From Antedon mediterranea (Eukaryota; Echinodermata; Crinoidea; Comatulida; Antedonidae): a stretch of DNA of 64,000 nucleotides. Both the position numbers and the translations under genes were made by a program. Shown one piece after another: positions 58,001 to 64,000 of this stretch. The notes beneath the pieces are model-generated. The model did no database searches. It was not told the origin of the DNA and was given only the letters and a program-made list of their open reading frames with translations. Positions within the stretch are counted from its first letter, which is position 1; each line of letters starts with the position of its first letter. The stretch covers positions 31,671,795 through 31,735,794 of the forward strand of contig NC_092670.1 in assembly GCF_964355755.1 (NCBI RefSeq), written 5' to 3'.

Positions 58001-59906
58001 ATCTATTAGGTAAAAGTAAAGACAATAAATGTAGCTGCTATAGTATTTAGGAACTACACTGTTAACGTATTGTTTAGTTCAATGAATCAATAATGAAATA
58101 ATATGACAAGTTTGTTACCAAATACGATGACATATATTACAAACATACGTTCTAATCTATTAGGTAAAAGTAAAGACAATAAATGTAGCTGCTATAGTAG
58201 TTAGGAACTACAAACGTATTGTTTAGTTCAATGAATCAAACACATTTTAAATAGAAAATTAAAGTATGACTATTAAACAGGAATGAAAAAAATAATGCTT
58301 CTGATCTGAGATTATTTCACTATCTATTGTAATATATAACATCAATAACATTAAACATTGAAATAATATCATTGTAACGTACACATTAGAAAGTTTTGGA
58401 AGATCATTAAATGCTGTTGAAATGTCTGTCAGCAAGTTGTATGCTGCATATCTGAAAGATTATTAATGTTTAGATTGATTAACATCTATACTCTAATAAA
58501 ATCAATTATTATGTAAATGTTATGTAAATCGAATTAGTAAAATGTATTGCCCCAAAAAACTTAAACAATTAAGATTATTAAAATCCGACTTTGACTTTGT
58601 TTTGCTTTAAATTACAGTTTTTCCAGGTAAATATATATTTTGGGTCAAAGTGAATAACTGTCTGAATGTGACATTAAAAATGGCATATTCATCAAACAAT
58701 TTTTTTAAAGGAAAATAGGCCTATATATTTAAGTACTAACATCGATGCATGCTTAAAAACCATGATAGAAAAATTAAAATTGTATGGTCAGATTATGACA
58801 TTATAGACAATAAAATATTACAATGGAATTAAGTTATACACAATAATGTTTATAAGCTGAATAAAGATACGGCTTGGTTTGAATGGTTGACTGTTCTATT
58901 TAACAAGGCGGAACCAAGGCAGTTCTCAGATTTTGACAAAAGAGTCGCAAGTCTCAATATTTAAAAATAATCTGAGGATGCAAAAAACATTTTAACAGAA
59001 CGTGATACAAATTAAACCAATCAAATGACGAGGGCACTCAACAATAATTACTGATGACTTTAAAATTAATATCATAATACTTAGGCTACAGAATATCTTT
59101 TTCAAAAATAATACTTACACACTTTGGATTGACTTCGGAAACGAGGGTAGTCTTCTAAGTGAATTGTTATTAATTCCTCTGAAAATAACATGTTATGATA
59201 CAATGTTTTAAAAACAGATTATATATTGATAAATAACCGCCGAAAATGTTTTAAAATCATGCAACAATACCTACTAATTAATATTACAATTGCAGTGAAT
59301 GCTAATTAAATTGTTATGAAACTTACATAACTCTAAGCTCCGGTAATTTTAACAACGTATCGTCATTAATTGCTCTCAGATTGTTGTCACTCATGTATCT
59401 ATATAAATTAAAATTAAAGAGAATGAAACAACTCTTCTTTGCGTCATATACAATTTAGATTTTTAAAGATTATAAAGTTGTTAGTAATTAACTTTACACC
59501 ACGGTCTCCACCTTTAGGTCTCATTGTACGACACATGAAAACTACATCGGTATAAAGTAACAATCCTACAGTCCTTCTAACCTTAGTCCCACATTCCACT
59601 TGATTTCATGAATATTTTATGTAATAATTGATTAAGATAAGTAACTGCTTTGTCATGAATTATTAAAACACAAATATTAAGCAAACTAGTAACTTCAATA
59701 ACTTACAGATAGTACGTATTTATTGGAATTCCAACTGGCCATTCATTTAGTCCTCGGTTGCTACAATTCACGGTTCGTGTTCTTTCTGTACATTCACAAA
59801 CTGTCTCAAAACTGGCATCGTTACTTGTTCTACATGCAACCTTAACACCAATTGACCAATTCACATATAAAAACAAAAATACCATCAAGAAGTTATAAGA
59901 CATCAT
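30928..59906 (-). CDS. LRR / ephrin-receptor-like / multi-pass membrane receptor gene, 18 exons
   Basis: Exons, 5' to 3' on the minus strand: 59906-59707, 59398-59327, 59178-59119, 58451-58383, 57192-57121, 56951-56883, 54548-54471, 53640-53572, 53254-53183, 52016-51957, 50497-50363, 50019-49951, 47929-47855, 47755-47684, 47573-47514, 46965-46787, 33239-31539, 31049-30928. All introns are GT-AG. The first 15 are phase 2 and the last two phase 1; the lengths sum to 3234 nt, 1077 residues plus stop. Order: signal peptide, Cys-rich LRR N-cap, about 15 LRRs of 20-26 residues, Cys-rich ephrin-receptor-like (GCC2/GCC3) repeats, about eight membrane helices, and an acidic cytoplasmic tail. The family resembles LRR-plus-polytopic-membrane proteins expanded in invertebrates. 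Ligand and signalling mode are unknown. Confidence 0.85.
31266..31330 (+). pseudogene. tRNA-like sequence (tRNA pseudogene or SINE head)
   Basis: Contains TGGTCTAGTGGTA, a good A-box, and GGTTCGAGGTC, close to a B-box, 29 bases apart. The acceptor and anticodon arms do not fold into a convincing tRNA by eye. It lies in the last intron of the LRR receptor gene, opposite strand. Confidence 0.4.
31539..33239 (-). CDS. LRR receptor gene, exon 17: ephrin-receptor-like repeats and membrane domain
   Basis: A 1701-nt exon after the acceptor TTCTTATAG. The first 120 residues carry Cys-rich repeats of the ephrin-receptor-like type (CQKCPIGSFSDNAG, then CQTCPSGTNTS, then CFPCPEGVNCEGG) followed by a GYWWSWEF segment. 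A second Cys cluster (CAEGYTGWFCAACSSGYYD) precedes the first helix. About eight hydrophobic segments follow, for example VIIFVSVCFAVIGVIFLIW, LFIVLTMFTVYFI, YIIGFPLVIVIMLY and VILIMLNVSIMLAVI. The helical part is not a rhodopsin-type GPCR (no DRY or NPxxY) and resembles TRP-like polytopic domains found after such Cys repeats. N-glycosylation sites lie in the Cys-rich part, consistent with an extracellular face. Confidence 0.85.
33416..33477. repeat. Perfect 19-bp hairpin in the large intron
   Basis: GCAGGGAGTTGTAATTAGA at 33416-33434 and its exact reverse complement at 33459-33477, with a 24-nt loop. Small foldback insertion or structured site; no further clue. Confidence 0.75.
33863..34442 (+). 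repeat. Minisatellite, exactly ten 58-bp units
   Basis: Ten consecutive units of 58 bp (580 bp), each starting CTACGAGAGAAAGACCTCCT and ending GTATTCCGATACAAG. Differences are few: CCAAGT in units 3 and 6, CTTCTACG in unit 5, GACAACCC in unit 7. Because 58 is not a multiple of 3 and the unit has no + strand stop in any frame, all three + frames stay open for 200-255 codons. Those frames are consequences of the repeat, not genes. It lies in the 13.5-kb intron of the LRR gene. Confidence 0.95.
34443..36120. other. Intronic DNA with CCGGTGTA-rich patch
   Basis: At 34500-34760 there is a patch with repeated ACCCCGG, CCGGTGTA and TACACCGG motifs in both orientations, and a weaker related patch (GTGTAAATGGG, GAGTTCA) at 35520-35620. 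These could be ends of an old TIR element but I cannot define it. The rest is AT-rich with nothing recognised. Confidence 0.4.
36123..36245 (+). pseudogene. 5S rRNA-like sequence
   Basis: Follows the animal 5S rRNA sequence for its full length of about 120 bases: TTACCACGTTGAA, ACACCGGTTCTCGTC, GATCACCGAAGTTAAGC (internal promoter A box), GCTTGGATGAGAGACC and GGGTGCTGTA at the end. Several substitutions and a deletion after CACGTTGAA indicate a pseudogene. The following 180 bp (to about 36425) is non-repetitive and moderately GC-rich, so this may be the head of a 5S-derived SINE (SINE3 class) rather than a bare pseudogene. Confidence 0.8.
36426..37145 (-). mobile_element. 3' end of a non-LTR retrotransposon, 5' truncated
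   Basis: On the minus strand 37110-36770 translates to the conserved post-RT region: EYAAPVWGSNITKQQ, LEQIQRRAFKCIFP, LCKDFFVKIKDP and a short C-terminal tail, with one stop in between. Further 3' come an AT-rich UTR, AATAAAG near 36455, and a tail of TATTCG repeats at 36426-36450. The tail abuts the 5S-associated sequence. Confidence 0.7.
37483..37884 (+). repeat. BEL/Pao 5' LTR
   Basis: 402 bp, TG...CA. By eye identical to the 3' LTR over its whole length; an 87-codon minus-strand shadow frame is identical in both. Confidence 0.95.
38089..41889 (+). CDS. BEL/Pao Gag-protease-integrase polyprotein lacking RT and RNase H
   Basis: One open frame of 1266 codons. Residues about 230-400 are the Gag-like DUF1759 region (LEKMRLPTFDGD). 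Residues 437-500 are Cys/His-rich (CFGCLVRGH). Residues about 535-660 are the A17-type aspartic protease with VLFDGCATASLV. CNPQCGSCRCGRCP lies at 722-735 and the pre-RT block EYPWIKDPAELP at 766-777. At about residue 808 the sequence passes directly to ALNVLTANDINEAELLWI (from about 820), which belongs after RNase H, so the whole RT and RNase H are gone in frame. The integrase follows: an HHCC zinc region (907-946), Asp978 in GVDLFGPF, and Glu1089 in GVTE. The middle catalytic Asp is missing through a small in-frame deletion at about 1041-1043. The product could package RNA but not reverse-transcribe or integrate it. Confidence 0.9.
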   Translation: MADPDYKKLRRIAKGRFTRICNSIVAAIDQNKTIEYVHMLNADLKEAWKSVNDRHESVVLQSAKDEEENENWIGQLEKTYDEVREMILRHKTRINEQHIDSEAIDRRHLQEEEVQISAMRAKNVRSIQHDDFQQLCDQIIQLINKNSVEGVKAARADLVKLMEDVKTAHMQYVSMLPNEEAINENLWLQSVRDKYGETSSAVAIFLEHLDKSKTQKTVDEKRKGGIQLEKMRLPTFDGDVRAYPRFKTDFLKFILPETTRDQAAFVLRKSLGEKPLQVVGAVDDDINEIWKRLDERYGDPIKLADAVMHDFESIDSLKDGDDKRFVEFVDIIERGHNDLRKLGMEKEMSNTRVVSDIERRLPPAIRREWSRSLYDEKAVIDRTDRFPALLKFLVREKKSVEYEVSGVRSKPSSCFTINTTNIEERNDAPKSENNKNCLVHDMGQHTTPECRAYIAMNLSDKTQLVRAKGACFGCLVRGHRIAECKNKRQCGVSECSRLHHSSLHDDTVGDNSQPKTTLNHHTGVATSKQTGACLLQLMSIKVGAGHMNVLFDGCATASLVTNKSARAAKLKGQPLKIAITKIGGLTEEIDSFHYIVPLIDKQGSVINISAYGIDQITSNIECIAVQHVVGLFSKVRFEEIKRPTGQVDLLVGYEYAGYHPIRMEAAEHLLLLENRFGKCLGGSHPTLKENTTTLVKTAALIHHVTTCSLDSFIKMAGMGVQCNPQCGSCRCGRCPVGAKEYTLKEERELALIEKNLKFCGSHGIAEYPWIKDPAELPNNRNAALFALKSLENRLKKDPEKAVAYNTKMKNMYKMKKIAGALNVLTANDINEAELLWIIECQKPIMDMLINNEKRFDDQYAKLSPRVQDDGVIVVGARAQRHINFSYNNQEVPLLTANHRFSKLYVTHAHNRSHCGVQSTVSLVRLRYWILNLQRLAKSIRHHCVPCRKREKDMSGQQMGQLPIERLKPSPPWSFIGVDLFGPFITRGEVNKRARGKAYGIIFTCFVTQAVYLDLATDYSTTGFLQAFRRFVSIRGYPTEIYNQLVSASKELKGVIDGWQESDLHDFGITKGTTWKFSAADFPWQNGVTEILNKGIKKGIHHAIGGQVLPFNELQTVLFEVANLVNERPIGRHPTDPEDGAYLCPNTILLGRATTRVPSGPWRATNNIRNRIEFVQSLIKSFWVKWNRDYFPSLIVRQKWHHEKRNMQIGDVVLVQDSNTARGKWRMGLGSSVYPDINGKVRTVQVELRNEDRNAKQTVTRADGINE
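41909..42310 (+). repeat. BEL/Pao 3' LTR
   Basis: 402 bp, matching the 5' LTR. Directly followed by the GTTAG duplication and the rest of Helitron-like unit 1. Confidence 0.95.
43454..44903 (+). mobile_element. Helitron-like unit 2
   Basis: Begins TCTATATATAAATTTACG and ends with the palindrome and CTAG at 44900-44903, 1450 bp. The next unit starts at the very next base. Inside, a second diverged start-like segment (GTTAGATAATTTAATATT near 44295) suggests internal rearrangement. Confidence 0.65.
44904..46658 (+). mobile_element. Helitron-like unit 3
   Basis: Begins with TC at 44904, directly after CTAG of unit 2, and ends with CTAG at 46655-46658 followed by T. Closely parallels unit 2, including the GTTCCACAAGTGTCTATTCC segment, but carries an extra 307 bp (45978-46284). 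Its terminal palindrome is shorter (TGGTACGCGAGCGTACCA). Confidence 0.65.
45978..46284. mobile_element. SINE-like insertion with 4-bp target duplication
   Basis: Absent from the same place in unit 2 (44520), where AAAACAATTAATATTTCG is continuous. Here CAAT at 45974-45977 and 46285-46288 flanks 307 bp that start with an AAT-repeat run and contain TTGATATAGCGCATTATGC and AATGCGCTTTACAAAG, the GCGCTTTACAA phrase common in invertebrate short interspersed repeats. The TAA run at 45977 is probably the 3' tail of an element in minus orientation. Confidence 0.7.
46787..46965 (-). CDS. LRR receptor gene, exon 16: LRR-to-Cys-rich linker
   Basis: A 179-nt exon between acceptor TTCTTTACAG and donor CAG|GTAAAT. 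It starts TICVRENTEIDIDIEG and contains the first ephrin-receptor-like Cys repeat (CSPCKEGTYQIF, then CEMCPP). It is phase 2 in and phase 1 out. The codon split at its end joins precisely to exon 17 as CPPGGFYQ. The following intron is 13.5 kb and holds most repeats in the window. Confidence 0.85.
47514..59398 (-). CDS. LRR receptor gene, exons 2-15: leucine-rich repeat ectodomain
   Basis: Fourteen small exons (60-78 nt, except one of 135 nt with two repeats). Each starts one residue into a repeat, with a shared codon for the first Leu/Ile/Val, and encodes one LRR: for example LYMSDNNLRAI, VYIQHNSITSL, LDISFNQIHTI, INLEENKISFI, IDLSWNYITSL, LMLVRNNITVI. All introns are phase 2, so exons can be duplicated or skipped without breaking the frame. 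The last (47573-47514, YLNCGGLRSI) resembles a C-terminal cap. LRRs of 20-26 residues fit a curved extracellular ligand-binding solenoid. Confidence 0.85.
48450..49830 (+). pseudogene. Degenerate non-LTR retrotransposon in an LRR-gene intron
   Basis: Scattered + strand pieces of a LINE polyprotein: HNVLFVGDFNADSFKKH (endonuclease) near 48570, INSYTFFSEAHGSTSWLDT near 48670, GWNEKCNELHNIAREAFLFW near 49100-49160, and the RT C-terminal region near 49490-49830 (ITRQYKLLYSSKY, SAINALRVCYNNALRLLLRL). Many stops and frameshifts, and the RT core is missing. An old, dead copy antisense to the host gene. Confidence 0.7.
50531..51400. mobile_element. Foldback MITE with TAA target duplication (Harbinger-like)
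   Basis: The two halves are inverted copies: about 50531-50840 and 51090-51400, sharing long perfect stretches such as CATGGTAACAGCCCCAAATT and AATAGAACATTTTTACTAAA. The tip on the right reads TAGTCAGGGTCCTCGTGTAT on the minus strand. TAA flanks both ends (50528-50530 and 51401-51403), a 3-bp TWA duplication typical of PIF/Harbinger. The 250-bp centre has no gene. Lies between LRR exons 10 and 11. Confidence 0.8.
52017..53182. other. LRR-gene intron, nothing recognised
   Basis: Holds an 88-codon minus-strand frame (52509-52775) that I do not recognise and that lacks LRR features. A small GC-rich patch at 52340-52390 has no identifiable function. Confidence 0.45.
54060..54143 (+). repeat. Solo Helitron-like 3' end
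   Basis: TTGAGAACCATCCATGTAC leads into a hairpin-like AGGGTGAGCAAGCAAACCCCCTAG followed by T. It shares GAGAACCATC and a CTAG-T end with the units at 37357-46658 and with 27618-27675. Probably a remnant of a related subfamily. Confidence 0.4.
54741..55689 (-). mobile_element. Dispersed non-autonomous element with 11-bp target duplication
   Basis: TAAAGAAATGC occurs immediately before (54730-54740) and after (55690-55700). The bulk matches 698-1545 in reverse orientation. Both ends are short hairpins, AGACTTGCCCCAAGTCT at 54742 and GTCTGGAACCCAGAC at 55675-55689, and an ACTCCGTCTGG pair makes a second small palindrome near the right end. No coding frame. The combination of terminal hairpins and an 11-bp duplication does not point clearly to a superfamily. 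Confidence 0.6.
55701..56790 (-). pseudogene. 5'-truncated non-LTR retrotransposon reverse transcriptase
   Basis: Minus-strand reading from about 56760 gives YFADGTCIYV (motif C with G for the second D), then NSITEWYKQNHLTINADKTK with IVNSI before it, then a clean 104-codon segment at 56395-56081 (IEPCIDYGITVWGNTS, KKQQRRAARITSG, CIHGLAPQRLVD) and RHGYNTRLAKP...KVWNNLPISLQEA to about 55890. Frameshifts and stops separate the pieces. A Jockey/CR1/BovB-type LINE fragment in an LRR-gene intron, same strand as the host gene. Confidence 0.75.
57796..58250 (+). repeat. Tandem repeat, about 152-bp unit, three copies
   Basis: Units start at about 57796, 57946 and 58100, each AATATGACAAGTTTGTTACC (or close) and each containing AAATGTAGCTGCTATAGTAG. 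High identity with small indels. Lies in an LRR-gene intron. Confidence 0.9.
59707..59906 (-). CDS. LRR receptor gene, first coding exon: signal peptide and LRR N-cap
   Basis: Starts at ATG 59906 (a second Met codon follows directly). Residues 1-24 are hydrophobic, with FLMVFLFLYVNWSIG, a signal peptide. The rest is a Cys-rich LRRNT cap (CECTERTRTVNCSNRGL) ending NEWPVGIPINTYY, after which the donor T|GTAAGT splits a Leu codon. The 200-nt length leaves phase 2, matching the next exon. An upstream non-coding exon is possible. Confidence 0.85.
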
Positions 59907-61298
59907 TGTAACAAAAGGTACAGAGTAGTTACATACGATTTACACTGTTTAACCGTCTTGACTGGTTAAGGTGATCATTATCAAGGTTCATATATGTTAC
60001 AGAATAAGGAAACACCGTTTATATTTCTCAGGTGAATAATCATTGTAAACATTGCAATTAAACTGTATTCAATTCTGGTATTGTACTCACACTCATTGTT
60101 TAAAATGGAAAGTATAGCTGATACTTATTTCTCCTTGATTTAATCAAATATGAGGTATTACAGAATAAAAACACATAATAATACTCTCTTGGTGTCCGCT
60201 TCCTACCGATCCAGTATCAGAGGAATAGTCAGTGTAGTTTTCAGCTTTAACAACGTTTAACCATTAAAAAAAAACACATTTCTCAATGTTTAAGGATTTC
60301 AATGTATACTATATTTAATTAGTTGTACCAGGCGAATTAAGAATAACTATGATAATCGATTTTTGTTTATAACAAATACAAAAATATTATATATATATAT
60401 ATATAAATTCATAATATCAAACTGCTACTGTGGATATGACGAGGTAATTTCGTGAATCAAATCAGTACGGTACTGAGGGTACTTGGTAGATAAGCTTCTA
60501 CACCCAACCAGTCATACATCGACTTTAGTTAAACATTGGAATTATATTCTAAACATTTTTAAATTGATGTATAAAATGAACTATTGAATTTAGAAATAGG
60601 CCCTACACACATGTAGAATCACGGTTACAGTTTCGTGTAAATGATCATCGCTCAAAAGGAAAATAAAACGGTTTACATCTGTTTTAGCGAATTGACGTTT
60701 GTTTAGCAAATATAATGTCCTTTAAATTATAGGAATGATTAGCTAATGGTATTGTCTAATATTTTGAATACCACTATCAGGTATAAAAAGTACTCTAATA
60801 ACAACGAAGTGTAAACAGTACATTTTTATTATTAAGCCTAATACTAATTTTAGTCGTCAAAGTTTATCCATTTTAAACGAGAAAGCATCGAAAAATAGCC
60901 ACTGTACAAAAAACAGAAATATATTCTAGTTAGTGTGGTCGGAACTAGACCAATCACGTACGATTTAGGGTATAATTATAGATAATATCTACGATATGAT
61001 AATATGTTAGATAAACAATATGATTGTTTTCCAGCCCAATTGATACTCACAAAAGAAGATCTGGGGTTGAGACGCTATTTACTACTTCCTCATCTTTACT
61101 AGAATATCTTGTTATCATAAACCAATCAGTTTGTTATGTATTGTATTTACCATTATTATATCGAACTTCAGGCTAAAATACACGACGCCGCTGACTAGAT
61201 GGGGAGCCGAGTGGGGAATTCCCAATGACAAAATAATTGATGTACTTTGTTTGCATTTGGAATAACAACCGTAAATAAACAATTATAATTCATTTTAA
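59907..61298. other. Upstream region of the LRR gene
   Basis: No clear promoter motif was identified. It contains a weak relative of the 975-bp tandem unit (60430-60520, with GAGGTAATTTCGTGAATC and CACCCAACCAGTCATACATC) and an AT dinucleotide run near 60390. Near 61195 is CTAGATGGGGAGC, like the Helitron-like 3' segments. Confidence 0.45.
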
Positions 61299-62959
61299 CT
61301 AGATGGCACGCTCGCTTCGCTCGCGTACCATCTAGGGGTGCTCACAGATGGTTCTCGAATACAGTAGAATAGAATAGAGACAACAAAACCAATACTGGAT
61401 TCCATAAAGGACAATTAATGTATGTGGACTAAAGAAATTAGGGAGAAATGGAAATGTATGTACCGGGGAATTGGGCGGCACGTGGTGGTGGTGATGGAAC
61501 CGCAGTAATAAAGTTGATTGTATTTATATATTATAAGAACCAAACTAAATAAATAGACCTAGACATTCTGCGAAATGGAAATCGGAAATTCAAGCTCCTA
61601 TTCAGTGAAAAATTAAACTGTAGTCTACCTAAATATTTAGGGCAAATCATCGGTTGTGGTGGTTGAAATTCCTGTAAACATTTGTGTGAACCAAACTGGG
61701 TCGAATTTCTGTCATGAGTACTGATTTGTTGGCCTGTGATTTATGACGCCTAAGGGATCTATCTAGACTTATTTTTTAGAATAATGTACGTACCTGTCAG
61801 ATACAATTGTCTTGTGTCGTATAATAAATAAGTACTGTAATAGTTACTGAAGTTACTATTACAATCTCGTCAATGAAAACACGAAAATGTATATGCACTT
61901 ACTTATGAAAACGTATACAGTATTATACTCAGTTATTGAAACAGTAGGTTTAAAAAAGTTTCGTTTGTCTGTAAAATGATGTAATCAAGCTGTTTACATG
62001 AGTCTTAATTTATAAGCACATCAATAATAAAATAGTTTATCTATCCTGTAATTGGCGAGATTATGGTCGCTGTTGAATGAAATAAAGCCAATCGGTATCA
62101 TATTTGTACAGAAACGTTTTCGCGGCCGAAGGGTGTAACCTAAATTCGTTGTATTATCGTCAAGAACTAACTGTAACTAAACTTACATAGAAAGTAGGGT
62201 ATCATAAATTTGGCCTTAGCACTCGGGGGAGTGGCTAAGATGAAGTCCGTGGGACTACTAAATATAAATTGTAATGAACCTCGAGGGACATAAATATGAA
62301 TATTTCATGTTTCATTATCAATGTATAATAAATGGAAACTGTTTACCGATTCAAATAATATAAATTGGTTTTTAACATTTTCCGAACCTATTGCAAGTTT
62401 ATTCTCAAAGGGCCCATATATTTACCTACCGTATGTGTTAAACCAAGGGCTCATAAATTTACCTACAGTACTTGTGTTAAACCAAACTCTGGCAGACTGA
62501 GAGATTGGGATGTTCCATTCATCGCAAATCAATACATTTGTATAATCGTATATTAAATCTATCAAAATAGTATTTTTTAAAGAAAATCGGCCTGTCTTCA
62601 ACATTATGATGGTGTACTCTAGCTGTTCAACCGGTTTTCAGCTATTAAAAACAATTATCGTAGGAGGAGATAGAAAAATGCGAAGCCTCCTCGCATTTTT
62701 TTGGCGGGTATTTTTCAAGATGGACATCCATTAGACAGTGTATACCACGATCGGAAAACACCCCTATTTGGGGCAAATCGTTGAACCTAAATTCGTTTTA
62801 ATCGTCAATAACTAATTATCTAACTCAATTTAATTAGTAAACAGGGTTACATCAGGCGGTTAAAATCAGTACCGAAAGTACGAACCAACTTTACATACCA
62901 TCGAGTGAAAATTCTAGAAGTAAGGCGCGATTTACCGAATTTTGCCCTTACGTAAATTT
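61299..62959 (-). mobile_element. Helitron-like copy in reverse orientation
   Basis: Reading on the minus strand, 62959 downward matches the array units from the AAATTTACGTAAGGGC segment through TTAGTTATTGACGATTAAAA and the GACAGGCCGATTTTCTTTAA segment. It ends with the same palindrome (GATGGTACGCGAGCGAAGCG) and CTAG at 61299-61302, followed by T. The TCTATATAT start is missing or altered. The middle part diverges from the array copies. Confidence 0.6.
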
Positions 62960-64000
62960 ATTCATTTTAATACAATTATTTAAAGGTAATTTGTAATCGA
63001 TAGTTAAGAAATATTAAGTATAATCGGTTAAAGTTTCAGTAGTAATTAGTAATGGCTATCTAAACCAACTCAAATACAACGTACTTTACAATGACAATGG
63101 CAAACAAAGTGAAAGTTCCTTCAGAGGTGCAAAAACACTTGAAGTATTCATCAATACTATTCAGTTATGGGAGAAGGGGATTCAATTATAAAATAGGTCT
63201 ATGGTTAGATAATATACAGATAATGAATGTTTAGGAGTTGAAGTATAACCTTTCATCATTCACCTAATGCCATTATTTGTACCATTATACGAATAAAACA
63301 TTTATCATTTGTTTTATATAACATCTAAATAGATTCATGTCATTTTAATCAAATTGAATACAAGGTACAAGGCCTACTAATTCAATTTGAAACAGTAAAA
63401 TGTATTTGTAATATAATATTTATTTGGATTTTATAAACACACCTAAGAAGAAAGGCAGAGATAGATTACGAAACTTCGACAGGCAAGCAACTGGAATTCA
63501 TCTAGGCTAATTCTGGTTTTTTTTATCGATTCCAAATCTTGTAGAAATGTTCCCATTAAATAATCAAAATATAAAAAAGATCTAAATGCTTTATTTGGTA
63601 TAAATTAGTACATATCTCTCCGTTGCGGTATGTCAACAAACTGAATATTCGCGGGGAAGTACAAAATAGGCGGTGCTGTTGTATTTCAAAAGCAATAGTT
63701 TAAAATAAATATTTTCAAAACTCGATAAGATTTTTCTTTGCGTACACGAAAAAAAAGTACTGTTGTACGATCGTTCAAAAGTGCGTACTATTGCACGCCA
63801 ATTGACCAACAATCGTCCAATCAAATGACAGGAATTTAATTGGGTGTTCTATAATAAGTAATACCTTCCTTATCTCGATGTAGTTATGTGATAAATATGT
63901 TAATAATTACTTGATATAATGTAGAATTAAATATTTAAGATAAACCGATTATTTTTGAATCAAATTAGGTTGATGTTTTACAACATTTCTAGAGGTAATA
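62960..64000. other. Terminal stretch, nothing recognised
   Basis: AT-rich, with only a 63-codon minus-strand frame at 63633-63824 and no repeat that I could match within the window. Confidence 0.5.

Overview
This is eukaryotic (metazoan) genomic DNA, AT-rich, intron-rich and dominated by transposable elements. No prokaryotic features are present. The host genes (a secreted C-type lectin with a QPD sugar-binding motif, and an LRR / ephrin-receptor-like / multi-pass membrane protein) together with Penelope, BEL/Pao, RTE/CR1-like and Helitron-like repeats fit a marine invertebrate deuterostome. I favour an echinoderm, possibly a sea cucumber; that is inference from gene content, not proof.

Layout. 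1-3900: a transposon with terminal inverted repeats (TIRs), then featureless AT-rich DNA. 3900-19350: a tandemly duplicated lectin locus on the + strand. Copy 1 has a TATA box and non-coding first exon near 4.4 kb and two coding exons at 12.4-13.7 kb. Its first intron is swollen to about 8 kb by a 975-bp tandem repeat and a nearly intact non-LTR retrotransposon. Copy 2 has the same promoter and exon 1 at 18.2-18.4 kb but only a decayed signal-peptide exon at 19.2 kb; a dead Penelope-like element lies just upstream. 19900-29164: a cluster of TIR and foldback elements, including one with a nested endonuclease-only retrotransposon bounded by a 13-bp target duplication.

30928-59906 (- strand): a single large host gene which I assembled from 18 exons with consistent splice sites and phases. 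It encodes a signal peptide, an LRR N-cap, about 15 leucine-rich repeats (nearly one per exon, all phase-2 introns), Cys-rich ephrin-receptor-like repeats and a multi-pass membrane domain, about 1077 residues in all. Its introns hold most of the other elements: a 13.5-kb intron contains ten exact-length 58-bp minisatellite units, a 5S rRNA-like pseudogene, and a tandem Helitron-like array that carries both a BEL/Pao LTR retrotransposon and a SINE-like insertion. Smaller introns hold a Harbinger-like foldback element, dead LINE fragments and a 150-bp tandem repeat.

59907-64000: upstream DNA of that gene, with one more Helitron-like copy in reverse orientation.

The best candidates for something unusual are: the LRR gene, whose exon pattern resembles hormone-receptor ectodomains but whose membrane domain does not; the BEL/Pao element, which lacks reverse transcriptase and an integrase catalytic residue yet keeps one open reading frame and apparently identical LTRs; and the head-to-tail Helitron-like array. 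All exon joins, family names and boundaries were read by eye, with no database search.
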